Positions 1 through 5,114 of a DNA stretch of 5,579 bases are shown here, in pieces. The notes below the pieces were generated by a model. The model was given only the letters and a program-made list of their open reading frames with translations, was not told where the DNA came from and ran no database searches. Numbering within the stretch: position 1 is the stretch's first letter; every line of letters starts with the position of its first letter. Origin of the DNA: Pseudomonadota bacterium (GTDB lineage Bacteria > Pseudomonadota > Alphaproteobacteria > Caulobacterales > Caulobacteraceae); the NCBI GenBank assembly GCA_023436945.1, contig JAEZHG010000110.1, positions 1 through 5,579 of the forward strand, written 5' to 3'. The position numbers and the translations under genes were made by a program.

Positions 1-15
1 GGATAACAAAGATAC

Positions 16-23
16 AGGAGGGG
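16..23 (+). promoter_or_regulatory. Strong Shine-Dalgarno for the exported protein
   Basis: AGGAGGGG ends two bases before the ATG at 26. GGAG at 17-20 leaves a 5-nt spacer. This is the best ribosome binding site in the window and fixes the start of the first gene. Confidence 0.75.
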
Positions 24-25
24 AA

Positions 26-511
26 ATGGCCAACTATAAAAAACCAGCCATAGTCATAGGTTTATTGGCCGCAATCGGTGCCATCACCGCTTTTGCCGCA
101 CCGGCTTTCAGCCAGAAGGACACCACCGCTGGCGAGCTGAAGGCCTTTGGCATCAGCCATGATGACCTCGTCTATCCCTTCAAGCGACAGGCCGCTTGGG
201 AAGAGCTTGAGGATGGCCGCTACGCCGTAACCCCTGCCCGTCCGAAACTTGCATTCAAGGACTATGCGATCTCTTTCGACGAGACCTCCAAGCGCGTCTG
301 CGCCGTCTACGCCAAGACAATGAGCGACTCCGCGATCGACAAGCTGAAAGCCGAACTGGTTGCCCGATACGGTGCCCCCTCGCCGCATTCGGCCATCACC
401 CAGCGCTGGGTTTCAGACAAGGATTTCGTGGAAATTACCGAAAACAGCGACGCCTATTACGTCAGCTGGGATTTCACCGGAAACTGTATCGCCAGCGCCA
501 AGGCCCGATAA
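26..511 (+). CDS. Exported protein of unknown function (161 aa)
   Basis: I do not recognise this family. The N-terminus is a clear Sec signal peptide: basic residues K5-K6, a hydrophobic stretch at about residues 8-25, then small residues. Signal peptidase I cleavage is plausible after S29 (A27-F28-S29) or after A24. The mature part is about 130 residues, mixed alpha/beta in character, with no further membrane segment. It holds only two cysteines, C92 and C154, so a single disulfide bond in the periplasm is possible (inference). A 'YGAPS' turn lies at 115-119 and an aromatic-rich strand (YYVSWDF) at 144-150, just before the second cysteine. The start is well supported by AGGAGG at 16-21, just upstream of the ATG. 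It has its own downstream terminator and the next gene faces the other way, so it ends its transcription unit. Any operon partner upstream lies outside the window. Confidence 0.75.
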   Translation: MANYKKPAIVIGLLAAIGAITAFAAPAFSQKDTTAGELKAFGISHDDLVYPFKRQAAWEELEDGRYAVTPARPKLAFKDYAISFDETSKRVCAVYAKTMSDSAIDKLKAELVARYGAPSPHSAITQRWVSDKDFVEITENSDAYYVSWDFTGNCIASAKAR

Positions 512-516
512 AGAAA

Positions 517-542
517 AAGCCCCGCCGGAAACAGCGGGGCTT
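517..542. terminator. Bidirectional intrinsic terminator between convergent genes
   Basis: A perfect 9-bp inverted repeat, AAGCCCCGC (517-525) and GCGGGGCTT (534-542), encloses an 8-nt loop. Read on the minus strand the stem is followed directly by a T-rich run (GGGGCTTTTTCTTT), a textbook terminator for the polyprenyl synthase gene, whose stop lies 23 nt upstream of the stem. Read on the plus strand the tail is weaker (TTAAACTTTT) but serviceable for the exported-protein gene ending at 511. One element therefore appears to end both converging transcripts. Confidence 0.85.
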
Positions 543-565
543 AAACTTTTCAGGCGCTTTAGGTT

Positions 566-1603
566 TTATGCACCACGGCTGACAGCATAGTCGGCCACGT
601 CTTCCAGCGCCTTGCGCCAGTCGCTTTCCGGCAGGATCGACAAAGCGGCCTTGGCCTGATCGGCATAGCCATAGGCACGATCCAGCGTGGCGGTGATCGC
701 CCCGCATTCGCGCATCAAGCCCAGAGCCGTTTCAAAGTCACCGTCCTTGCGATCGCCGCGATCGACCGTGCGGGTCCAGAAATCGGCGTGCGTATCCTTG
801 GTGCGCTCGATAGCCAGCAGCAGCGGCAGCGTCACCTTGCCCTCGGCAAAGTCGTCGCCCGCATTCTTGCCCAGCGCTTCGGAGGTCGCGCCATAGTCAA
901 GCGCATCGTCGGCCAGTTGGAAGGCGATGCCCAGCGCCATGCCATACTCGCGCATAGCCGCAACGCGCTCTGCCGAGACGCCGACACCCAGCGCACCGGT
1001 TTCAGACGCCGCCGCAAACAGCTCCGCCGTCTTGGCGCGAATGATCTGCAGATAGGTTTCCTCATCGAGGTTCACATCGTGCGAGCGCGTCAGTTGCAGG
1101 ACCTCGCCCTCGGCAATCACCGACGAAGCCGTAGCCAAAACGCCCAGAGCCTTGATCGAGTCTGTCTCGACCATCAGTTCGAAAGCGCGGGCAAACAGGA
1201 AGTCGCCCACCAGTACCGAAGAGGCCGCGCCCCAGATTAGGTGTGCTGCCACCTTGCCGCGACGCATCTCGGAACTATCGACGATATCGTCGTGCAGCAG
1301 GGTCGCGGTGTGGATGAACTCTACCGAGGCAGCCAGCTTGCGGGCGGCAACAATATCCCCCTCGCCGCCACAGGCGCGGGCCGACGCCACCGTCAGCAGC
1401 GGGCGCAGACGCTTGCCACCAGCCGAGATAAGATGCTCGGCCAGTGCCGGAATGACCGGAACATCCGACTGCATGCGCTCGATGATAAGGGCATCAACGG
1501 CGGCCATATCCGTCTTGGCCAATGCCACCAGGGCATTCACATCACCTTTGGAACGGGGTGCGGTGACGAGTGCTGCGTCCACGGAATTCTCTTTCGAAGT
1601 CAT
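566..1603 (-). CDS. ispB: Long-chain polyprenyl diphosphate synthase (IspB/DdsA type)
   Basis: A trans-isoprenyl diphosphate synthase that extends allylic diphosphates with isopentenyl diphosphate in the cytoplasm; the product would be the ubiquinone side chain. In the 345-residue form the motifs are GGKRLRP (62-68), the first Asp-rich motif DDIVD (105-109) followed by RRGK (114-117), KT (191-192), the second Asp-rich motif DDALD (232-236) and GK (245-246). The residue five before the first Asp-rich motif is Ala100, a small residue typical of enzymes making long chains; alphaproteobacteria usually make Q10, but exact length cannot be read from sequence. The frame is open to an ATG at 1696, but that adds 31 unlikely residues (rich in Cys and Pro) and overlaps the methyltransferase start. 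The ATG at 1603 gives a length close to the usual 320-340, though its ribosome site is weak. It is divergent from trmN6 and ends at a strong terminator. Confidence 0.93.
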   Translation of the reverse strand: MTSKENSVDAALVTAPRSKGDVNALVALAKTDMAAVDALIIERMQSDVPVIPALAEHLISAGGKRLRPLLTVASARACGGEGDIVAARKLAASVEFIHTATLLHDDIVDSSEMRRGKVAAHLIWGAASSVLVGDFLFARAFELMVETDSIKALGVLATASSVIAEGEVLQLTRSHDVNLDEETYLQIIRAKTAELFAAASETGALGVGVSAERVAAMREYGMALGIAFQLADDALDYGATSEALGKNAGDDFAEGKVTLPLLLAIERTKDTHADFWTRTVDRGDRKDGDFETALGLMRECGAITATLDRAYGYADQAKAALSILPESDWRKALEDVADYAVSRGA

Positions 1604-1694
1604 AGGCAAACGGGGGCAAATGCATAGCTTTACCCAAAATACACAAGCTACGGGCTTGCCCCGAAGCGATGCGGCGCACAATGGTGGCGGCACC
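1604..1694. promoter_or_regulatory. Divergent intergenic region between ispB and trmN6
   Basis: These 91 bp separate the chosen starts of the two divergent genes and must hold both promoters if those starts are right. On the minus strand, TTGTGTA (1644-1650) and GCTATGCA (1625-1632) are spaced 11 nt apart. That matches the Caulobacter housekeeping layout (TTGACGS, N10-14, GCTANAWC) in spacing but only partly in sequence, so it is a weak candidate for the ispB promoter. A 7-bp inverted pair (GGGGCAA near 1613 and TTGCCCC near 1654) lies in the region, with no clear role. I see no convincing plus-strand promoter. Confidence 0.3.
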
Positions 1695-2468
1695 ATGATG
1701 GGTCAAGCCGCTCAAGACATCGAAAACCCCGCTTTCACCACCGAGACGCATCTCTTGGGAGGACGTGTGTCTTTGCGCCAACCCGCAAAGGGGTATCGGG
1801 CGGGTATGGATGCCGCGCTTTTGGCCGCTACGCTTGATCCCAAAGACGGCGATCGAGTCATCGAAGCGGGCTGTGGTGCCGGTGCCGTGCTGATGCAGAT
1901 GGCCAAGCGTCACAAGGGCCTGACTCTGGCGGGTCTGGAGCGCGATCCTTTCGCCTATGAGCTGGCCAAACACAATGCCCGCGCCAATGGCGTGGACGAC
2001 CGCGCGACAATCCTGAACGGCGACGTGGCCAAGGGCTTCAAGGCTCTGGACCTGCCACTATTCGACTGGGCCGTCAGCAACCCGCCCTATTTCGATGATC
2101 CCAACACTATCCGCGCCCCCGCAGAGGAGCGTCGCGGCGCATGGATTGCCGATGACGGCCTAAAGGCCTGGACGCATTTCCTGCTGAAGTCCGTGCGTGA
2201 GGGTGGACGCATCCACATCGTCCATCGCGCAGACCGTCTGGCCGACATTCTGTCTCTCTTGGCTCCAAAGGCCGGATCATTTGCCATCCGCCCCGTACAT
2301 TCTTTCGAGGACGAGCCCGCCAAGCGCGTGCTGGTTCAGGCCATCAAAACCGGCAAGGCACCGCTCCGCCTCCTACCGCCGCTAGTCCTTCATCCCCGAA
2401 GCGGCCCCAAACACACCCTACAAGCCGAAGCCATCCTGCGCGGCGAAGCCAGCCTGAGCTTTAAATAA
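1695..2468 (+). CDS. trmN6: TrmN6/YfiC-type tRNA1(Val) adenine-37-N6 methyltransferase
   Basis: A class I SAM-dependent methyltransferase. In the 257-residue form, motif I is VIEAGCGAGAV (55-65), an acidic residue after the second strand (E82 in GLERD) should contact the SAM ribose, and the catalytic NPPY motif of adenine-N6 methyltransferases is at 129-132. The N-terminal block LGGRVSLRQPAKGYRAGMDAALLAA (21-45) is typical of the YfiC/TrmN6 group, which in E. coli modifies A37 of tRNA1(Val). That substrate is transferred by homology and is not proven for alphaproteobacterial members. Starts at 1695 and 1698 are equally possible, with GGTGGCGG (1683-1690) upstream. The frame runs further up, to an ATG at 1620 and beyond, but that would crowd the divergent ispB start and add residues unlike the family. 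Known members are about 245-255 residues. It converges on the SH3-like gene, with 21 bp between the stops. Confidence 0.88.
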   Translation: MMGQAAQDIENPAFTTETHLLGGRVSLRQPAKGYRAGMDAALLAATLDPKDGDRVIEAGCGAGAVLMQMAKRHKGLTLAGLERDPFAYELAKHNARANGVDDRATILNGDVAKGFKALDLPLFDWAVSNPPYFDDPNTIRAPAEERRGAWIADDGLKAWTHFLLKSVREGGRIHIVHRADRLADILSLLAPKAGSFAIRPVHSFEDEPAKRVLVQAIKTGKAPLRLLPPLVLHPRSGPKHTLQAEAILRGEASLSFK

Positions 2469-2489
2469 GCGGCGTCAGGTTAGCGAAAA

Positions 2490-2774
2490 TCAGCCTGCGC
2501 GGCGCAGGTATTTGGTTTCTACCCAAGCCGAGACCTCTTCGAACTCTACACGGCTCCAGCCGCTGGAATCGACCTTGGCGTCGAAGCGATAGACCAGATC
2601 GCCCTCTTTCAAGCTGGTATAGACAGGGCTGTAGCTGTTGGCACCGCGATGAAGATTGATCGTCTCGCCCTCGGCTAGACCACTAATCTCGTAATAGCCC
2701 TCGTCGCTTTTCGAGCTGAAAAGCTTGGCCAGAAAGCTCTGACCACGCGGTTTTGATACAGACTCACCCAACAT
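2490..2774 (-). CDS. Small protein with a bacterial SH3-like (SH3b) domain
   Basis: This 94-residue protein has about 35 N-terminal residues of no clear fold, then one SH3b-like domain. The domain shows the usual order: INLHRGANSYSPVYTSLKEGD (39-59), resembling the 'N-x-R-x-G-P-S-x-S-x-V-x-x-L-x-x-G-D' block, then SGWSRVEF (71-78), then AWVETKYL (83-90), the equivalent of the terminal 'GWV..SYL'. SH3b domains usually bind cell-wall peptides or mediate protein contacts outside the cytoplasm, yet no signal peptide or membrane segment is visible. An in-frame TGA four codons before the ATG rules out a longer N-terminus. The start is supported by GAGG (2782-2785, minus strand) 7 nt upstream. It is a single-gene unit, divergent from the oxygenase. 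Function unknown. Confidence 0.72.
   Translation of the reverse strand: MLGESVSKPRGQSFLAKLFSSKSDEGYYEISGLAEGETINLHRGANSYSPVYTSLKEGDLVYRFDAKVDSSGWSRVEFEEVSAWVETKYLRRAG
2494..2508 (+). terminator. Possible weak hairpin at the trmN6 / SH3-gene junction
   Basis: A perfect palindrome, CCTGCGC-G-GCGCAGG, begins 26 nt after the trmN6 stop and lies inside the last codons of the opposing gene. A workable RNA hairpin would have a 5-bp stem and 5-nt loop. The plus-strand tail (TATTTGGTTTCT) is only moderately T-rich. It could help end trmN6 transcription but is far weaker than the terminator at 517-542, and might be a chance result of GC-rich coding sequence. Confidence 0.25.
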
Positions 2775-3007
2775 TTCACAGCCTCATGCACTTGATCTGA
2801 ACATTGCCGTAGCTTCCGGCCCTGAAACCCAAACGGAACTGAGAGAACAAGGTTCATCAAAGATTGCCGTTTAAGGCTATTTTCAAGTTAAGGTGGTCTA
2901 AGCTCGAATATACTTGCGTTAGGGTTACGGTTAACTGCAGCGCTCTTATTCCAAAGCCTAGGCCACGCCCCTAGCCGGAAATGGCGGTTGTGGCGTATGG
3001 AGGCGAC
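2775..3007. promoter_or_regulatory. Divergent intergenic region, SH3-like gene / oxygenase
   Basis: These 233 bp carry no supported gene and are more AT-rich than the flanking coding sequence, as expected of a control region for two divergent genes. Visible elements: ATTGCCGT twice (2803-2810, 2863-2870); TTAAGG twice (2871-2876, 2888-2893), 17 bp apart; a -10-like TATACT at 2909-2914 on the plus strand without a good -35; three GTTA units at 6-bp spacing (2918-2935); and an 8-bp palindrome GCCTAGGC (2956-2963). I could not identify a known operator. TTAA pairs suggest CtrA sites, but the 13-nt gap does not fit the N7 spacing of the CtrA consensus. Confidence 0.35.
2999..3003 (+). promoter_or_regulatory. 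Shine-Dalgarno that decides the oxygenase start
   Basis: GGAGG sits 4 nt before the ATG at 3008. The upstream ATG at 2981 has no comparable site and would add nine residues unlike the family N-terminus, so 3008 is preferred. Confidence 0.65.
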
Positions 3008-3619
3008 ATGTCTCTACGCACCCTCTTCCCGACCCAGATCTATGAAACCAGCGTCGCCAGCGACAAGGGCTGGGCGGAGCTTCACGAGGAAATCCTCGAT
3101 CTGTGCCTCGTCATGGGCGAGGAAGACGAGGCGGGCATCAAATGGTGCGAGGACAACCACTATCCGGGCTATACCTCCTATGGCTCGATCAATGACCTGC
3201 CCCAGCGCTTCCCCGAGTTTGCCGAGTTGAAGCGTATCCTCGACAAGCATGCGGCGGCCTATGCCAAGGCGCTTAACTTCGATCTGGCCCGCAAGCCCAA
3301 GCTGGACAACCTCTGGGTCAACATCCTGATGCCGGGCGGCGGCCACACGGGCCACATCCACCCGCACTCGATCATTTCCGGCACCATCTACATCCACATC
3401 CCCGACGGCGCGTCCTCCCTCAAAATGGAAGACCCGCGCCTCGTGATGATGATGAACCGCCCCGGCGTCACAGAGGCCGCGACCGAAGCCGAAAAGCCGT
3501 TCGTCTATCTGCGCCCACAGGCCGGAACGATCCTGATGTGGGAAAGCTGGCTGCGCCACGAGGTGCCCGCCAACCGCGCCACCGAGCAACGCATCTCGAT
3601 CAGCTTCAACTACTCCTAA
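3008..3619 (+). CDS. Putative 2OG-Fe(II) oxygenase, TIGR02466 family
   Basis: This 203-residue protein matches the TIGR02466 / 2OG-FeII_Oxy_5 type. It starts LFPTQIYE (6-13), typical of the family, which usually opens with a short '-FPT-I-' strand. The core is N105-ILMPGGGHTGHIHPHS-IISGTIYIHIP (to about residue 132), with histidines at 113, 116, 118 and 120, then the C-terminal LMWESWLRHEVPANRATEQRISISFNYS with H184 (candidate distal iron ligand) and R195 (candidate 2-oxoglutarate contact). Family members are predicted non-haem iron dioxygenases with no established substrate. No signal peptide is present, so it should be cytoplasmic. The length is usual for the family and the domain looks complete. 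Codon use is strongly GC-rich at third positions. Downstream, the orphan gene follows after 67 bp, possibly in the same transcript. A modification enzyme acting on protein or a small molecule is inference only. Confidence 0.85.
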   Translation: MSLRTLFPTQIYETSVASDKGWAELHEEILDLCLVMGEEDEAGIKWCEDNHYPGYTSYGSINDLPQRFPEFAELKRILDKHAAAYAKALNFDLARKPKLDNLWVNILMPGGGHTGHIHPHSIISGTIYIHIPDGASSLKMEDPRLVMMMNRPGVTEAATEAEKPFVYLRPQAGTILMWESWLRHEVPANRATEQRISISFNYS

Positions 3620-3686
3620 GCCACAGAGGCGAGCTGACAGCCAGCCCAAGCCTGCGTGGTATTGGCGACGGAGTTAGAACAAATCC

Positions 3687-4007
3687 ATGCCTGCGAAAGC
3701 CCCTTCAGACACACCCATAGATTTCCCGCGTCCTCATGACAGCTTGGGTCATGCATGGGGCTTGGTCGGGACGGAACCTCTGGAGATTTGGGAGCGGTTT
3801 TCACCGGCCTATGAGCAGCGTTTGCAGCGATTGGTCCTCGCTTTAGATGCAGCCGGATATTCAATCAGGATCAGCGGTGCAGGCGGCCAAGACGGTGAAT
3901 ATATCTCTGCGCAAAAGCCTCACAGCCCGTCTATTTTCCAATCCTTGGAAGACCCCGCCGAGACAGGCGCAATCGAAAAGCTCATCGCCAGCCTTACTGA
4001 ACTATAG
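3687..4007 (+). CDS. Hypothetical protein, orphan (106 aa)
   Basis: I do not recognise this family. The protein is short, soluble and without signal peptide or membrane segment. After a Pro-rich N-terminus (1-18) come SLGHAWGLVG (19-28), a likely helix at about 35-57 (PLEIW..SPAYEQRLQRLVLALDAAGY), a strand-turn segment SIRISGAGGQDGEYIS (58-73), and a C-terminal helix (about 90-105). The pattern looks like a real folded protein rather than an antisense shadow, but support comes only from this and from its position between genes on the same strand. Codon use is less GC-biased at third positions than in the oxygenase (codons such as TTA, ATA, TCA, TTG, AGG appear), which may mark recent acquisition or weak selection. 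The ribosome site is poor: the nearest GGAG (3670-3673) is 13 nt away. Translation could instead be leaderless or coupled to the oxygenase gene. Confidence 0.55.
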   Translation: MPAKAPSDTPIDFPRPHDSLGHAWGLVGTEPLEIWERFSPAYEQRLQRLVLALDAAGYSIRISGAGGQDGEYISAQKPHSPSIFQSLEDPAETGAIEKLIASLTEL

Positions 4008-4033
4008 TCCTCGTTAAACTAGGCGTTCAAAGT

Positions 4034-4054
4034 CCGCGCAATAGATACCGACAA
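4034..4054 (+). repeat. Imperfect direct repeat, copy A (upstream of hydrolase)
   Basis: CCGCGCAATAG (4034-4044) is repeated exactly at 5004-5014. After it both copies reach CCGACAA (4048-4054 here, 5017-5023 there) with a 1-base length difference and one mismatch between. A further CATTT is shared a little later in both. Copy B contains the stop codon of the hydrolase gene; copy A lies in the leader of the same gene. An 11-bp match alone is expected by chance in a window of this size, so only the extended match and the placement make it notable. Confidence 0.4.
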
Positions 4055-4114
4055 AATCTGGACGCATTTACGGTCAAGCCTTCCACTATCGAATGCGACT
4101 GTGGGGTATCCGTT

Positions 4115-5014
4115 ATGGGACGAATTAAACTGCTGGCGAGCCTGTTGTTACTGGCTACGGCAACAGGCTGTAATCAAGCCGCAGACGCCCAGACCACACC
4201 TAGTGCGACGCCCCAAGCCTCTGAGCAAATCGGACAGGGCGAGCCCTATCAGATGTCCGGCACTCAAGTCTGGACCGTTCCAGACACGCTGGAGGGCCGG
4301 AGCTATCAGGTCTATGTCGCTTTGCCTGCCGGATACGAAGACACGCCCCAGCGGCGCTATCCGGTCCTTTATGTCACCGACGCCCACTACGCCTTCCCGA
4401 TTGTGAGACAGCTTTCACGACGGATGAATCTCGATGGTCCGGTGATCCGCGACCATATTCTCGTCGGCCTCTCCTATGCCGTGGACGACGATCCTGTTCG
4501 CAGCCGCACCCGTGACTACACTCCATCAGCACGTCGCAATGCGGCAAAAGGTGCAGAGGGCGGCGGCCCGTCCTATCAGGCATGGCTGAAATCCAGCGCG
4601 ATACCCTTTGTAGAGAGCAAGTTCAGGACAGATCAAAACCAGCGGGTTCTGCTGGGGCACTCGTTCGGGTCACTGCTGGCGACGCAAATCCTGTTCAGCG
4701 ATCCGGATATGTTTAGCCACTATGTGCTGGGCAGCCCCTCGTTGTGGTTCAACGGGCACCAGATGTTTGAGCGTGAAGCGGCCTATGCCGCCGCCAACAC
4801 GGACCTGAAAGCAAAAATCTATATGTATATCGGCGCGGAAGAAGTCGGCCGCTACGATATGGTTGGCGATAACCGACGCCTCGAACAGGCTCTGCTCTCG
4901 CGAAACTATCCGTCACTCGAACTGAAATCGGATGTGATCAGTGCGGAAGACCACCTCACCGTGGCACCAATCGGTTTCATGCGCGCGCTTGAGACACTTT
5001 TACCCGCGCAATAG
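4115..5014 (+). CDS. Secreted esterase-like alpha/beta hydrolase, probable lipoprotein
   Basis: An alpha/beta hydrolase-fold protein of the putative esterase type (Fes/IroE/EstD-like, COG2819), which hydrolyses ester bonds; the substrate is unknown. Residues 1-18 form a signal peptide (R3, K5, then LLASLLLLATA) ending in A-T-G-C19, a near-fit lipobox, so the protein is probably a periplasm-facing lipoprotein; the lipobox is imperfect because Ala replaces Leu at -3. A low-complexity Ala/Thr/Gln linker (about 22-42) follows. Core features: RRYPVLYVTDAHYAF (80-94), RSRTRDYTP (129-137), nucleophile elbow GHSFG (181-185, Ser183), LGSPSLWF (205-212), YIGAEE (238-243, candidate acid), and AEDHLTVAP (267-275) with catalytic His270. 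The length of 299 suits the family and nothing is missing. A GGGG (4103-4106) 8 nt before the ATG can serve as ribosome site. It sits between two copies of an imperfect direct repeat. Confidence 0.87.
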   Translation: MGRIKLLASLLLLATATGCNQAADAQTTPSATPQASEQIGQGEPYQMSGTQVWTVPDTLEGRSYQVYVALPAGYEDTPQRRYPVLYVTDAHYAFPIVRQLSRRMNLDGPVIRDHILVGLSYAVDDDPVRSRTRDYTPSARRNAAKGAEGGGPSYQAWLKSSAIPFVESKFRTDQNQRVLLGHSFGSLLATQILFSDPDMFSHYVLGSPSLWFNGHQMFEREAAYAAANTDLKAKIYMYIGAEEVGRYDMVGDNRRLEQALLSRNYPSLELKSDVISAEDHLTVAPIGFMRALETLLPAQ

Positions 5015-5023
5015 CTCCGACAA
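5004..5023 (+). repeat. Imperfect direct repeat, copy B (end of hydrolase gene)
   Basis: Partner of the copy at 4034-4054. The first 11 bases encode the last residues (Ala-Gln) and the TAG stop of the hydrolase gene. Read in the matching phase, copy A also gives Ala-Gln-stop. Confidence 0.4.
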
Positions 5024-5037
5024 TGGTCGCGCCACAT

Positions 5038-5066
5038 TTGCCCTTTCGGCTCCCAATCGCTACATC
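5038..5066 (+). promoter_or_regulatory. Caulobacter-type housekeeping promoter for ettA
   Basis: GCTACATC at 5059-5066 fits the Caulobacter sigma-73 -10 consensus GCTANAWC at every position. TTGCCCT at 5038-5044 is a partial match to the -35 TTGACGS, and the 14-nt gap falls within the known 10-14 range. Transcription would begin near 5072, giving a leader of about 43 nt to the ATG at 5115. Read with the E. coli consensus the -10 would be poor, so the call depends on the organism being an alphaproteobacterium. Confidence 0.5.
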
Positions 5067-5114
5067 CCCCTGCAACACTCCCAATTCCTCTGAATCAAGG
5101 GCGCGACGCACCTT

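Noticed and set aside
788..1627. Plus-strand frames inside ispB (788-1240 and 1241-1627)
   Set aside because: Arg/Gln/His-rich shadow translations opposite a well-supported gene, with no ribosome sites.
1152..1694. 5' extension of the methyltransferase frame over ispB
   Set aside because: The translated extension is Ser/Ala/Arg-rich, has no homology features, runs antisense through conserved ispB motifs, and would make the protein far longer than the family.
2435..2508. Direct repeat CCTGCGCGGCG at 2435-2445 and 2494-2504
   Set aside because: An 11-bp match in GC-rich coding sequence is expected by chance at this window length, and the copies lie in unrelated genes and frames.
2675..2860. 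Minus-strand frame of 61 codons overlapping the SH3-like gene start
   Set aside because: I considered whether it could supply a missing signal peptide through a frameshift, but its N-terminus lacks a proper basic plus hydrophobic leader and cleavage site, while the SH3-like gene has its own Shine-Dalgarno.
2871..2891. CtrA binding site
   Set aside because: Two TTAA elements are present, but the gap is 13 nt, not the 7 nt of the CtrA consensus.
3014..3649. Long minus-strand open frame (211 codons) antisense to the oxygenase gene
   Set aside because: It mirrors the GC-rich third positions of the opposite gene. Its translation is a Gly/Val/Asp-rich mix with no domain logic, and the plus-strand product has clear family motifs.
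3620..3686. Terminator between the oxygenase and the orphan gene
   Set aside because: Only 4-bp GCTG/CAGC pairings are visible and no T-run follows, so co-transcription remains possible.
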